A stretch of DNA of 60,689 bases from the NCBI GenBank assembly GCA_030247515.1, contig JAOTSA010000002.1, positions 1 through 60,689 on the forward strand, in the 5' to 3' direction. Below the pieces are notes generated by a model. It did no database searches. It was given only the letters and a program-made list of their open reading frames with translations, and was not told where the DNA came from. A program made the translations under genes and the position numbers. Positions 14,623 through 23,931 of the stretch are shown one piece after another. The stretch comes from Sulfurimonas sp. (GTDB taxonomy: Bacteria > Campylobacterota > Campylobacteria > Campylobacterales > Sulfurimonadaceae). Each line of letters starts with the position of its first letter. Within the stretch, counting starts at the first letter, position 1.

Positions 14623-15363
14623 GTGAAAATCCTCATAACGGGTGCAAGCAGCGGTATCGGTGAGGCATTGGCTAGGCTTTATGCTACCAAAGATAACGAG
14701 CTTTTTCTTCTTGCCAGAAGAGAAGAGCGGCTTCAAGAACTCCAAAATGAACTTGCACCACTTACAAAAAAAACAGAGATTATCGTTTGCGATGTAGCTG
14801 ATTTTGACAAGCTACAACGTAAGATGAGAGAGCTTTTGGATGTGGATGTGGTTATCCTCAATGCAGGTATTTCACTCGGTCATTCGCTTGAAATTACCCC
14901 TTTTACAGAGTTTAAAAAACTCTACGACGTTAACGTCCTCTCAAACCACGCCATTTTAGAGGTGCTTCTTCCAAAATTTTTAGAGAAAAAGAGCGGTAAA
15001 ATCGTCTTTATCTCCTCTTTGGCATCGCTACTCTCTATGCCTAGTTCAAAAGTGTATAGCTCATCAAAAAGAGCGTTAAACGCCTATGCAGAGGGACTAA
15101 GATACAAATACAAAAATGATGGGATAAAAGTTGTCAACATTTTACCAGGGTTTATCAAGAGTGAAATGACCGATAAAAACAGCTTTAAAATGCCTTTTTT
15201 GCTCTCTACTGAGGCGGGTGCAAAAAGGATTTATGATGCGATAGAGTGGGAGAAGAGATTTTATCCATTTCCCCTTAGATTTTACTGCATCATCAAGCTA
15301 CTCAACTTGCTTCCGCAATTTTTAAGAGATAAAATTATAAACTCGCTAATCAAAAGGACTTAA
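14623..15363 (+). CDS. Short-chain dehydrogenase/reductase
   Basis: 246 residues of a classical SDR: TGASSGIGEAL cofactor motif at residues 5-15, NAG at about 79-81, catalytic Ser (FISSLAS) and YSSSKRALNAYAEGLRYK (Tyr-x3-Lys). The C-terminal 25 residues (FCIIKLLNLLPQFLRDKII) are hydrophobic and may attach the protein to the membrane, as in DltE/YqjQ-like SDRs. Translation starts at GTG, five bases after hom. Substrate unknown. Confidence 0.8.
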   Translation: MKILITGASSGIGEALARLYATKDNELFLLARREERLQELQNELAPLTKKTEIIVCDVADFDKLQRKMRELLDVDVVILNAGISLGHSLEITPFTEFKKLYDVNVLSNHAILEVLLPKFLEKKSGKIVFISSLASLLSMPSSKVYSSSKRALNAYAEGLRYKYKNDGIKVVNILPGFIKSEMTDKNSFKMPFLLSTEAGAKRIYDAIEWEKRFYPFPLRFYCIIKLLNLLPQFLRDKIINSLIKRT

Positions 15364-15367
15364 TCTT

Positions 15368-17431
15368 ATGGAAAATACAAAAACAATAGATAGCGTTTGT
15401 ACCTACTGCGGTGTTGGGTGCGATATAGCAGCCGATGTAAAAGATAATAAAATTGTTAGGATTTTTGCACACAAAGATGGTGTTGTCTCACAAGGCAAGC
15501 TTTGTGTTAAGGGAAAGTACGGCTTTGATTTTGTTGACTCAAAAGAGCGTTTAAGAGTTCCACGAATCAAGAAGAGCTTTTTAGAGAAAAATCCTTCCAT
15601 TAAAGAGGCTATAGCTTCCTCTTTGGTAGAGTTTGATGATGTCTGGTATGAGAGCGACCTTGAGGGCGCAACGACTGCTGCGGCTATGAAGCTAAAAGAG
15701 ATTCAGGCAAAGTACGGACGCAAAAGTGTTGCTTCTATCGGCGGGGCTAGGACTTCATGTGAGAGTGTCTATTTTTTCCAAAAATTTACTCGTCATACGC
15801 TTAACTCGCCGCATGTCGATAACTGTGCGAGAGTATGTCACTCACCGTCCTTAAAAGGGATGCGTACAACCATCGGCGAGGGGGCTGCAACCAACCCTTA
15901 CAACGATATCTACAACTGCGAGTTTATGATAGTTTTTGGCTCTAACACGACAGAAGCACACCCCATTATCGCTAACCGTATCGTGGAAGTAGCGCAAAAG
16001 CACGACAATATGGCGGTTTTTGATGTCCGAGAGATAAAGCTTCATAAATTTGCAAAGTACAAAGCCATCATCCCTTACGAGGCAAATCTGCTTGTTCTCA
16101 ACATGCTTGCCTATGTCATCATGAGTGAAGAGCTTTATGATGAGAATTTTGTCGCTGAACGCACAAAAGGTTTTGCGGAGTTTAGAGAAAAAATCATGAA
16201 CGACCCTTTTGCAAACCCGAAATATTTTGAGCAGATTGAGGGGTATGAGTACCTAAGCAAGATGATTCCAAAAATCGCAAGAGAGTATGCGCTTAAAAAA
16301 TCGATGATTTTTTGGGGGCTTGGCATCACGGAGCATATTGATGGCTCTTATGCGGTTATGGCGATAACACATCTCGCTCTTATGACTGGCAACATCGGTA
16401 AAGCGGGAGCGGGGCTTATGCCGCTTCGTGGGCAAAACAATGTTCAAGGAGCTTGTGATATGGGGATGCTTCCATACTATGACCCAGACTATCAAGTGCC
16501 AAAAGAGGTGGGTCTTATGACGCCAGAACTTGTTGATGAGATGCTTGAGGGACGGTTAAAGGCGGTAATCAATGTCGGAGAAGATTTGACACACATCCAT
16601 CCAAACCTAAACAAAATAGACAGAGCCTTGCAAAACCTTGAGCTTATAATGGTGCAGGAGCTTTTTGTAACAGACATCACTGCAAAAGCTGACATCATCG
16701 TGGGCGTAAAATCTGCGTATGAGAAGACGGGCGTTTACATCAATGCGATGAGAAGACTACACCTCTCGCAACCTCTTGTAGAGTCTGATTTGCCAGATGA
16801 CTGGGAAGTTTTGCAGATGTTGGACAACAAAATGGGCGGAGAAAATTCTTATAAAAACTCCAATGAGATTTGGGATGAGGTGCGTGAAGTAGCGTATCGC
16901 CGTTTTAGCGGAGCATCTTATGTCAGACTGGAACGTCATAGAAAAAGAGGGCTTCAGTGGCCTGTTCATACAGAAGATACGCCGATACTCCATCAGCTTG
17001 ACTTTAGAACGGATGATGGGTTGGGCGAGTTTCACTACCATCAGTACAAACTCCGTGGAATGGTGCAAGAGATAGTTGAGAAAAAATTAACAGGTTACTA
17101 TCTCACAACTGGCAGAACCATAGCGATGTACAACAATGCCGCACAGACAAGGCAGACACTAAGTCTCGTTGACAGATACGATGAGGATATTTTGCTGGTT
17201 TGTGATGAAGATATGGCGGATTTCACAAGCGAGAGGGTAATCCTTAAAACCGCACATGGAGAGACAAAACCGCTCAAAATCCGCTTTACCGACAAAGTCG
17301 CACCAAAGACTCTTTTTGTAACATTTCACTATGCCGACTCCAAAATCAACGCACTCTTTGGAGACGAGAGAGACGAGCTTATCATGACTGCCGCTTTCAA
17401 ATCTGTAAAAGTAGAGGTTATAAATACCTAA
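15368..17431 (+). CDS. Formate-dehydrogenase-like molybdopterin oxidoreductase (Cys type)
   Basis: 687 residues. An N-terminal 4Fe-4S ligand set (CTYCGVGC...KLCVKGKYG) is followed by the bis-MGD domains with the FDH signature RGQNNVQGACDMGMLP and the metal-ligand/His pair in ARVCHSPSLKG (Cys where E. coli FdhF has selenocysteine). A C-terminal aspartate-decarboxylase-like domain (TGYYLTTGRTIAMYNN) closes it. There is no Tat signal, so it is cytosolic, like FdhF. Ferredoxin-like or membrane partners (fdhB/fdhC) are absent from the surrounding genes. A formate dehydrogenase acting with a distant partner is likely; another substrate is possible. Confidence 0.8.
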   Translation: MENTKTIDSVCTYCGVGCDIAADVKDNKIVRIFAHKDGVVSQGKLCVKGKYGFDFVDSKERLRVPRIKKSFLEKNPSIKEAIASSLVEFDDVWYESDLEGATTAAAMKLKEIQAKYGRKSVASIGGARTSCESVYFFQKFTRHTLNSPHVDNCARVCHSPSLKGMRTTIGEGAATNPYNDIYNCEFMIVFGSNTTEAHPIIANRIVEVAQKHDNMAVFDVREIKLHKFAKYKAIIPYEANLLVLNMLAYVIMSEELYDENFVAERTKGFAEFREKIMNDPFANPKYFEQIEGYEYLSKMIPKIAREYALKKSMIFWGLGITEHIDGSYAVMAITHLALMTGNIGKAGAGLMPLRGQNNVQGACDMGMLPYYDPDYQVPKEVGLMTPELVDEMLEGRLKAVINVGEDLTHIHPNLNKIDRALQNLELIMVQELFVTDITAKADIIVGVKSAYEKTGVYINAMRRLHLSQPLVESDLPDDWEVLQMLDNKMGGENSYKNSNEIWDEVREVAYRRFSGASYVRLERHRKRGLQWPVHTEDTPILHQLDFRTDDGLGEFHYHQYKLRGMVQEIVEKKLTGYYLTTGRTIAMYNNAAQTRQTLSLVDRYDEDILLVCDEDMADFTSERVILKTAHGETKPLKIRFTDKVAPKTLFVTFHYADSKINALFGDERDELIMTAAFKSVKVEVINT

Positions 17432-17764
17432 ATGAGCAGAGCCAAAGGAGACTATGCAGAAGAGCGGGCATACGCATACCTTTTAGAAAAAGGGTTTATG
17501 GTAGTTGAACGCAACTTCTCCTCCCGCTTTGGCGAGATAGATATCATCGCAACAAAAGAGAGAGTTTTGCACTTTGTCGAGGTGAAAAGTGCCATAGACT
17601 ACGAACTTGCCATCCAAAACATTACCAAATCCAAACTTTCAAAACTGCTTAAAACAGGTGATGTTTACCTCAAAAAAAATGCCCTGCACAACACAGACTA
17701 TATGTATGACGCTATCATCGTAACGCCACTGGAGATTTGGCATTTGGAGAATATTACGATTTAG
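17432..17764 (+). CDS. yraN: YraN/UPF0102 family protein
   Basis: 110 residues with the conserved restriction-endonuclease-like core: GDYAEERAYAYLLEKGFMVVERNFSSRFGEIDIIA, then FVEVKSA, giving the E-x(n)-D-x(n)-E-V-K nuclease-fold pattern. Cellular role unknown; DNA or RNA repair has been proposed for the family. ATG directly follows the stop of the molybdoenzyme gene. From memory, this gene sits next to trxA in C. jejuni, but here trxA is about 37 kb away. Confidence 0.85.
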   Translation: MSRAKGDYAEERAYAYLLEKGFMVVERNFSSRFGEIDIIATKERVLHFVEVKSAIDYELAIQNITKSKLSKLLKTGDVYLKKNALHNTDYMYDAIIVTPLEIWHLENITI

Positions 17765-17795
17765 GGAGCTTTGTATCAAAACTATAAACATATTT

Positions 17796-18041
17796 TTAAG
17801 AAAAATCTAACTCTTTTGTCACTATAGCTTTTATGATGGGCATGTTGATTCTTAAAACATCTTCGATAATCGAATCATCGACGCTATCATAGTCATGTGC
17901 GATAAAATTTCTAACAGCGCTGATGCCTTTTAAATCATTGCTTGAAAATTTCTCAAGTACATCAAATGCGTTGTCTTCTTTAAGTTTGTTGAATTGTTCG
18001 GCAATTTTGATATTTTTGAGTCTTTGTTGAGGGCTAGACAT
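17796..18041 (-). CDS. hepT: HepT-like HEPN toxin (short)
   Basis: 81 residues. The HEPN catalytic motif is RNFIAHDY, matching RX4HXY exactly; in characterised HepT the tyrosine is AMPylated by MntA to silence RNase activity. The protein is about 30-50 residues shorter than typical HepT and lacks the first helix of the fold; no coding space upstream could supply it, because its ATG overlaps the mntA stop by 8 bases. It is therefore either a minimal HEPN or a damaged one. The catalytic motif is intact. Confidence 0.75.
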   Translation of the reverse strand: MSSPQQRLKNIKIAEQFNKLKEDNAFDVLEKFSSNDLKGISAVRNFIAHDYDSVDDSIIEDVLRINMPIIKAIVTKELDFS

Positions 18042-18351
18042 AAATCAGCTCTTTTTTAATCTGCTCAATCAGCTCTTTATTACTTGAGTTTAGCGATACC
18101 AAATCAACTTTTCTTTGAAATACTTTTTCTAACTCTTTTTTTATATCTTCAATTCTTAAAAGCTTAGAAAAACCATCTTGATATTTTTGACTGAATTTTT
18201 TATGTTCCAAGCTATATGCCAAATCAATGTCACTAAATTTATCGTCAGTTCCCCTAGCACATGAACCAAAAACACCGACAATACTAAAACCCTCATTCGC
18301 ATAGAGACTCTTATATTTTGAAAGAGTTTCTGTAATAGTTTGAAGATACAT
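18034..18351 (-). CDS. mntA: MntA-like nucleotidyltransferase antitoxin
   Basis: 105 residues. GSCARGTDDKFSDIDL fits the minimal-nucleotidyltransferase motif GSX10DXD precisely. MntA antitoxins transfer AMP from ATP to the HepT tyrosine. The ATG at 18351 has AAGG six bases upstream and a TATAAT on the same strand at 18379-18384; the in-frame start at 18369 is less likely. It is the first gene of the two-gene operon, overlapping hepT by 8 bases. Confidence 0.82.
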   Translation of the reverse strand: MYLQTITETLSKYKSLYANEGFSIVGVFGSCARGTDDKFSDIDLAYSLEHKKFSQKYQDGFSKLLRIEDIKKELEKVFQRKVDLVSLNSSNKELIEQIKKELIYV

Positions 18352-18414
18352 AAAAAACCTTACATCCATTTTTTAAAGATTATACTATAAAACAGCTCGC
18401 CTTTGTGACTGCTT

Positions 18415-18804
18415 TCACTTTTTCAGCTCAACTTCATCAAGCAATGCTAAAAACCCATCAGGCTCTCTGCTCCCTCTGTCTTCATAGATGATAGTTCCGT
18501 CACTCTTTAAAAAGTAGTGTCTTGGTACGCCTTGAGTAGTGAATCTCTCTGGGATTTTGTGTCTGTCTCTTGAGAGGTAGAGCAGTACGTACTCTTTTTC
18601 AAGTCTGGCGATAACATGTTTTTTAGAGAGCGTCATCTCTTTAAACCTGTCGCACCATCTGCAAACATCAGCCCCGACAAAGAGGTAAATCTCTTTTTTC
18701 TCTTTTTGTGCCTGTTTTATGGCTGCGTCATAGTCGTGAAGCCAAGGCAGGTCTGCGCTAAAGAGTGAGCTAAAGAGTGCAAAAGCTAAAAATATCCCCC
18801 TCAA
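18415..18804 (-). CDS. Periplasmic thioredoxin-fold protein (Cys-Arg-Trp-Cys)
   Basis: About 129 residues with a signal peptide (MRGIFLAFALFSSLFSA). The mature part has DYDAAIKQAQKEKKEIYLFVGADVCRWCDRFKEMTL, a thioredoxin-like CXXC site, followed by VLLYLSRDRHKIPERFTTQGVPRHYFLKSDGTIIYEDRG with the cis-Pro loop (GVPRHYF). It looks like the DUF255/thioredoxin_7 group of periplasmic reductases. The start is probably TTG at 18804, preceded by GAGGGAGGGGAG; a longer TTG start at 18846 would spoil the signal peptide. It is divergent from the aldehyde dehydrogenase gene. Confidence 0.75.
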   Translation of the reverse strand: MRGIFLAFALFSSLFSADLPWLHDYDAAIKQAQKEKKEIYLFVGADVCRWCDRFKEMTLSKKHVIARLEKEYVLLYLSRDRHKIPERFTTQGVPRHYFLKSDGTIIYEDRGSREPDGFLALLDEVELKK

Positions 18805-18866
18805 AACTCCCCTCCCTCTTCTTTTTGTTATAATAACATAAAACAAGATTATGTTGGAGATTTTTC

Positions 18867-20282
18867 ATGAGAGCTGGTGTCTATTTTGGTTCGGTTGAGG
18901 CAACAAAAGAGCGAATGAGCGAGAGAAGAAGTCCTTATGGCGGCGAGGTGGTATCTTTTGCTCCTTCGTGTGATGCGGATGACGCAAAAAAGGCACTTCT
19001 TGTTGCAAAAGAGGCGGCAAAAGAGGCGGCAAAAACTACACTTGCACAACGATGTAGCTGGCTTTTGGATGTTGCGCAAAAGTTAAGAGAGCATAAAGAG
19101 GAGATGGCAAAAACCATTACTGATGAAGTTGGCAAACCCATAGCCTTTTCAAGAGTTGAAGTGGAACGCTGCATCGAGACGGTCACACTTGCGGCAGAGA
19201 CGATGCGCACCATGCATGGAGAGACCATCAACAGTGACGCTTTTGCTTCTGGGAAAAAGACAATGGCATTTTTCAAGAGAGTTCCTTGCGGTGTTGTTGT
19301 GGCTATTACCCCTTTTAACTTTCCGCTCAACCTTGTTGCACACAAAATCGCCCCCGCACTTGCGGCAGGCAATGCGGTTGTGCTAAAACCGACACCAGAA
19401 GCTCCGCTAACTGCCTATAAATTTGCAAAACTTTTTATCCAGAGCAAGTATGCTATCAAAGATGCGCTAAGTGTGGTTTATGGGGATGCGGAGGTTGGAG
19501 ACGCACTTGTCTCAAGCGATATACCCAGAGTGATAAGCTTTACGGGAAGTGTCGGGGTTGGAGAGATTATCACAAAGCGTGCAGGGATAAAAAAGGTCTC
19601 TTTAGAGCTTGGCGGCAATGCGGCGACTTTTGTCGATGTGAGTGCCGATTTGGATTTGGCGGCCACAAGATGTGCGCTTGGGGCGTTTGTAAACTCTGGG
19701 CAGGTCTGTATCTCTCTTCAGCGCATCTATGTTCATGCAAAAGTGTATGACGAGTTTGCCGCAAAAATGGCACATGAGAGTGCAAAACTCATTGTTGGTT
19801 CTCCGTATGATGATGCTACTTTTATGGGACCGCTCATAAATGATGAGGCGTGCCAAAGGGCGATGGCATGGGTGCAAAGTGCCAAAGATGAGGGAGCGGT
19901 TGCACTGCTTGAACCTCGTATCGATGGAAGAGTTTTTTCTCCGTGTGTTATGGCAAATGTGCGTCCTGATATGGCGATTGTCTGTCAGGAAGTCTTTGCA
20001 CCCATCGTCTCTTTGATAAAAGTTGAGAGTTTTGATGAGGCAAGTGAGATGATGAACGACTCGCCTTATGGGTTACAATTTTCTCTTTTTACCAATGATT
20101 TGGCACTCGCAATGCGTGCTATTGATGTACTTGATGCTGGCGGTGTTGTGGTAAATGATATGCCAACACTCCGCTTTGATATCCAGCCATATGGCGGTGT
20201 GAAACTTAGCGGAGTAGGGCGTGAAGGCGCTCGTTTTGCCATTGAAGAGATGAGTGAAATCAAAAGCGTGGTTATTTGTTAG
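18867..20282 (+). CDS. NAD(P)-dependent aldehyde dehydrogenase
   Basis: 471 residues of the ALDH superfamily: GVVVAITPFNFPLNLVAHKIAPALAAGNAVVLKPTPEAP (cofactor cleft), SFTGSVGVGE, catalytic Glu in LELGGN and nucleophile Cys in NSGQVCISLQRIYV. EVFAPIVSLIKV and the C-terminal YGGVKLSGVGREG complete it. It most resembles lactaldehyde/non-phosphorylating glyceraldehyde-3-phosphate type ALDHs; substrate cannot be decided. TTGGAG lies upstream of the ATG. Confidence 0.88.
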   Translation: MRAGVYFGSVEATKERMSERRSPYGGEVVSFAPSCDADDAKKALLVAKEAAKEAAKTTLAQRCSWLLDVAQKLREHKEEMAKTITDEVGKPIAFSRVEVERCIETVTLAAETMRTMHGETINSDAFASGKKTMAFFKRVPCGVVVAITPFNFPLNLVAHKIAPALAAGNAVVLKPTPEAPLTAYKFAKLFIQSKYAIKDALSVVYGDAEVGDALVSSDIPRVISFTGSVGVGEIITKRAGIKKVSLELGGNAATFVDVSADLDLAATRCALGAFVNSGQVCISLQRIYVHAKVYDEFAAKMAHESAKLIVGSPYDDATFMGPLINDEACQRAMAWVQSAKDEGAVALLEPRIDGRVFSPCVMANVRPDMAIVCQEVFAPIVSLIKVESFDEASEMMNDSPYGLQFSLFTNDLALAMRAIDVLDAGGVVVNDMPTLRFDIQPYGGVKLSGVGREGARFAIEEMSEIKSVVIC

Positions 20283-20309
20283 GCATCTCCTTAAAGAGTA
20301 ATAGGGCGA

Positions 20310-20323
20310 TTTTTGGGTATAAT
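20310..20323 (+). promoter_or_regulatory. Extended -10 promoter of alaS
   Basis: ATTTTTGGGTATAAT with TATAAT at 20318-20323, 30 bases before the alaS start, in the T-rich Campylobacter style without a -35 box. Confidence 0.6.
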
Positions 20324-20353
20324 CGCCAAATTTTATTGCAAGAGATATGACTG

Positions 20354-22903
20354 ATGGATATTAGAGAAGAGTTTTTACGATTTTTTGAGTCAAAAAACCA
20401 CGCAAGAGTTGCAAGTGCGCCACTTGTGCCAGATGATGCAACACTGCTTTTTAACAATGCTGGCATGGTGCCTTTTAAGTCGATTTTTACGGGTGAAGTG
20501 CCTGTTCCGCAAAACCCAAGAGCTACTTCGTGCCAGACCTGCATAAGAGCTGGCGGCAAGCATAACGACCTTGAAAATGTAGGCTACACTGCAAGACACC
20601 ACACTTTTTTCGAGATGTTGGGCAACTTTAGCTTCGGCAACTACTTCAAAGAAGATGCAATCGACTATGCATGGGAGTTCATAACAGAGGTTATGAAATT
20701 TCCAAAAGAGAAGCTTTGGGTAACTGTTCATGAGAGCGACGATGAGGCTGAACTTCTTTGGCAAAAACATGTAAGCCTTGAGCGTATTATGCGTTTGGGT
20801 GATAAAGATAACTTCTGGCAGATGGGCGATACTGGACCATGCGGACCGTGTAGCGAAATCTTTTTTGACCAAGGTGCAGAGAATTTCAGTGGTTCAGAAG
20901 ACTATATGGGCGGAGACGGCGACAGATTTTTAGAGATCTGGAATCTTGTATTTATGCAGTATGAGAGAAGTGCGGATGGCAAACTTACACCTCTTCCAAA
21001 ACCATCCATCGACACGGGTATGGGGCTAGAGCGTGTTGTTGCTATCAGCGAGGGCGTTACAAGCAACTACTCATCTTCTCTTTTTATGCCAATCATCAAA
21101 AAAGTGGAAGCACTTATAGGCAAAGAGTATGTTTACGCTAGCGGCGCATCTTACCGTGTTATAGCTGACCACATCAGAACAGTGCTTTTCTTGCTGGCAC
21201 AAGGCGTAAACTTCTCAAACGAGGGGCGTGGTTATGTGCTTCGCCGTATCCTTCGTCGTGCAGTTAGACACGGATATCTTTTAGGATTTAGCGAACCGTT
21301 TATGCACAAACTTGTTGACACTGTTGTAGCGATTATGGGCAAAGAGTATGACTATTTGGCGGCAAAATCAAATGCCGTAAAAGAGCAGATAGAGCTTGAA
21401 GAGGCGAGATTTTTCAAAACTATCGCATCGGGAATTGAGCTTTTCAATGCTGAACTTGAAAATACAAAAGAAGTTTTCAGCGGCGAGGTTGCTTTTAAAC
21501 TTTATGACACTTTTGGTTTCCCGCTTGACTTAACAGAAGATATGCTAAGAGAAAAAGAGCTAAAACTGGATTTGGCTACATTTGAAGCGTTGATGCAAGA
21601 GCAGAGAAGCCGTGCAAAAGCTGCTTGGAAGGGCAGTGGAGATGATGTTGTCGCTGGAGACTTTAAAGAGCTTATAGAGAAGTTTGGCGAAAACAGTTTT
21701 GTGGGCTACGAGAGTACGAAATCTAAGAGCAAAATTTTGGCACTTTTGGATGAGAGCTACCGTCATACAGATAAACTCTCATCAGGCGCAAACGGTTGGG
21801 TATTTTTGGATGTTACTCCATTTTATGCTCAAAGCGGCGGACAGTGCGGAGATAGTGGAGAGCTTGTAGGTTTTGCAAAAGTTCTTGACACTAAAAAATT
21901 CTTTGGACTAAACTTGTCGCAAATCTCGGTAGAAAAAGAGCTAAAAGTCGGCGATGAAGTTGAAGCAGTTGTGGATATCTCAAGAGGCGAGATAACCAAA
22001 CACCACTCCGCAACTCACTTGCTTCATGCGGTTCTTTTTGATGTTTTGGGAGACCATATCTCTCAAGCAGGCTCTTTGGTGGAAGCGGACAGGCTAAGAT
22101 TTGACTTCTCTCATCCAAAAGCACTCTCTCATGCAGAGTTAGTGGAGATAGAGACTAGAGTAAACTATGAGATTATGCGTGGCATAAGTGGCAAAACAGA
22201 GGTCATGAGCATCGATGAGGCTAAAAAGTCTGGTGCGAAAGCTCAGTTTGGCGAGAAGTATGGCGATGAAGTTCGAGTGGTCAGTTTCGGCGATGTGAGT
22301 GTTGAGTTTTGTGGCGGCGTGCATGTGCAAAATTCGGCAGTTATCGGCTCTTTTATCATCACAAAAGAGAGCGGTGTAAGTGCGGGCGTGAGACGCATAG
22401 AAGCGGTTTGCGGGCATGCGGCTTATGAGCATTTTGCAGAGCAAAGAGTGCTAATCAAAGAGATAGAAGCAGAGGTGAAAAACCTTGATGTTATGGCAGG
22501 AATAAGCAGACTCAAGTCAAACATAACAGAGCTAAAAAAAGAGCTTCAAGATGCTCAAAGCAGTATAAAAACAGAGATAAAAGCTGAACTTATCAACGGT
22601 GTAAGCGTTGTTGTAGATGAGCTTGCAAACGGCGATATCAAAGAGAAGATTGATGAGCTTAAAAACCAAAATGAGAAACTTTGCGCAATCCTCTTTCAGG
22701 TAAAAGACGACAAAGTGATGATGGCGGCGGGAGTTAAAGGATGTGACGCAAAAGCGGGCGACTGGATAAAACATATAGCTCCTTTTCTTGGCGGCGGTGG
22801 CGGCGGAAGAGCAGACTTTGCGCAAGCAGGCGGCAAAGATATCTCAAAACTTCAAGAGGCTAAAGCTGAGGCGTTGCGATTTATCACAGAGATACTCGCA
22901 TAA
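20354..22903 (+). CDS. alaS: Alanine-tRNA ligase
   Basis: 849 residues, normal for bacterial AlaRS. Catalytic core: [33 protein letters not shown], then [13 protein letters not shown]. The editing domain has [12 protein letters not shown] and the zinc-site [10 protein letters not shown]. The C-terminal C-Ala domain has [18 protein letters not shown] helical linker lies at about 690-760. It charges tRNA-Ala and hydrolyses Ser/Gly-tRNA-Ala. The stop overlaps the next ATG by one base. Confidence 0.97.
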   Translation: MDIREEFLRFFESKNHARVASAPLVPDDATLLFNNAGMVPFKSIFTGEVPVPQNPRATSCQTCIRAGGKHNDLENVGYTARHHTFFEMLGNFSFGNYFKEDAIDYAWEFITEVMKFPKEKLWVTVHESDDEAELLWQKHVSLERIMRLGDKDNFWQMGDTGPCGPCSEIFFDQGAENFSGSEDYMGGDGDRFLEIWNLVFMQYERSADGKLTPLPKPSIDTGMGLERVVAISEGVTSNYSSSLFMPIIKKVEALIGKEYVYASGASYRVIADHIRTVLFLLAQGVNFSNEGRGYVLRRILRRAVRHGYLLGFSEPFMHKLVDTVVAIMGKEYDYLAAKSNAVKEQIELEEARFFKTIASGIELFNAELENTKEVFSGEVAFKLYDTFGFPLDLTEDMLREKELKLDLATFEALMQEQRSRAKAAWKGSGDDVVAGDFKELIEKFGENSFVGYESTKSKSKILALLDESYRHTDKLSSGANGWVFLDVTPFYAQSGGQCGDSGELVGFAKVLDTKKFFGLNLSQISVEKELKVGDEVEAVVDISRGEITKHHSATHLLHAVLFDVLGDHISQAGSLVEADRLRFDFSHPKALSHAELVEIETRVNYEIMRGISGKTEVMSIDEAKKSGAKAQFGEKYGDEVRVVSFGDVSVEFCGGVHVQNSAVIGSFIITKESGVSAGVRRIEAVCGHAAYEHFAEQRVLIKEIEAEVKNLDVMAGISRLKSNITELKKELQDAQSSIKTEIKAELINGVSVVVDELANGDIKEKIDELKNQNEKLCAILFQVKDDKVMMAAGVKGCDAKAGDWIKHIAPFLGGGGGGRADFAQAGGKDISKLQEAKAEALRFITEILA

Positions 22904-23385
22904 TGCAGGATATCTTTTTAGAGTACAAAACGCTTTTTGTCTTTTTGCATGTCATTAGCGGTGTTGTTTGGGTGGGTGGCATGGTGGCGATGCGTTACGC
23001 CGCACACCACTCTTTTTTAAAGATAGAATCCCCTCTAAAAAGATTGGAACACATAGCCTATGCACTTAAGAGACTTTTTACCATTGTCGTTCCTTTTGTA
23101 GTGATTTTGCTTGTTACTGCTATTTTTATGGTTAAGGGCTATGGTCTCTCACAAAGCGATTTTGCACCTCTTAGCTATGCAAAAGAGGCTATCTGGAGTG
23201 TGATGTTTGTCAACCTTATGGTGATGATACTGCGACGAAACAGAGGCGAGCGCATGCTTCATGAGGGCAATATGGTGGGAGCAAAAAACCAGATAGAGCT
23301 TATCGGAAAAGTGATGGTACCGCTGAATATCGCTCTTGGGGTTATCGCTATCTTCTTAGGAACTTACCTCTCAGGCACGCTCTAA
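22903..23385 (+). CDS. Four-helix membrane protein, CopD/HemJ-like
   Basis: 160 residues with four hydrophobic helices (about 9-29 LFVFLHVISGVVWVGGMVAMR, 52-73, 88-106 and 136-157). The first helix carries the LHVISGVVWVGG pattern seen in CopD-type and HemJ-like heme or copper membrane proteins, where the His can bind a metal or heme. Function is not established. It is embedded in the alaS-maf-bioF series by 1-base contacts. Confidence 0.6.
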   Translation: MQDIFLEYKTLFVFLHVISGVVWVGGMVAMRYAAHHSFLKIESPLKRLEHIAYALKRLFTIVVPFVVILLVTAIFMVKGYGLSQSDFAPLSYAKEAIWSVMFVNLMVMILRRNRGERMLHEGNMVGAKNQIELIGKVMVPLNIALGVIAIFLGTYLSGTL

Positions 23386-23931
23386 ATGTTGCGCCTTGCC
23401 TCCTCATCTCCAACTCGTGCCGAGCTTCTTAGAAGTGCGGATATAGCCTTTGTACAACAGAGTGTTGATTTTGACGAGGAGCGCATCATCGCCTCTTGTC
23501 CAAAAAACTTTGTCTATCAGGCAACGCTTGGAAAGTATGAAGCCAACCTAAAAGTGTTTGGATATGACGATTTACCTCTTTTGGTCGCCGATACGGTTGT
23601 CGCTTCTGGGGGACAAATTTTGCGCAAAGCCAAATGTGCAGGTGACGCAAGAAATATCCTTATGACGCAAAGTGCGAACATCACAAGCATCATTACCTGC
23701 ATGATTTACCAATCCAAAACCATGAAAATAGTCGATATCTCAACGACAGAGTATCTTTTTGATACATTTGACCTTGATGATATAGAGGCGTATATCGCAA
23801 GTGGCGAGTGGCGTGGAAAGGCTGGAGCGTGTATGGTAGAGGGGTTTTGCAAAAAGTATATAAAGAGTGTCAAAGGGCATGAAAGTACCGCTATGGGGCT
23901 AAACACCGAGATTTTAAAGAGATTTTTATAA
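23386..23931 (+). CDS. maf: Maf family nucleoside triphosphate pyrophosphatase
   Basis: 181 residues. RLASSSPTRAELL at the N-terminus, the Asp of LVADTVVASGGQILRKA and the KAGACMVEGFC block are the Maf core. These enzymes hydrolyse modified or canonical NTPs (house-cleaning). It starts directly after the previous stop and touches bioF by one base. Confidence 0.88.
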   Translation: MLRLASSSPTRAELLRSADIAFVQQSVDFDEERIIASCPKNFVYQATLGKYEANLKVFGYDDLPLLVADTVVASGGQILRKAKCAGDARNILMTQSANITSIITCMIYQSKTMKIVDISTTEYLFDTFDLDDIEAYIASGEWRGKAGACMVEGFCKKYIKSVKGHESTAMGLNTEILKRFL

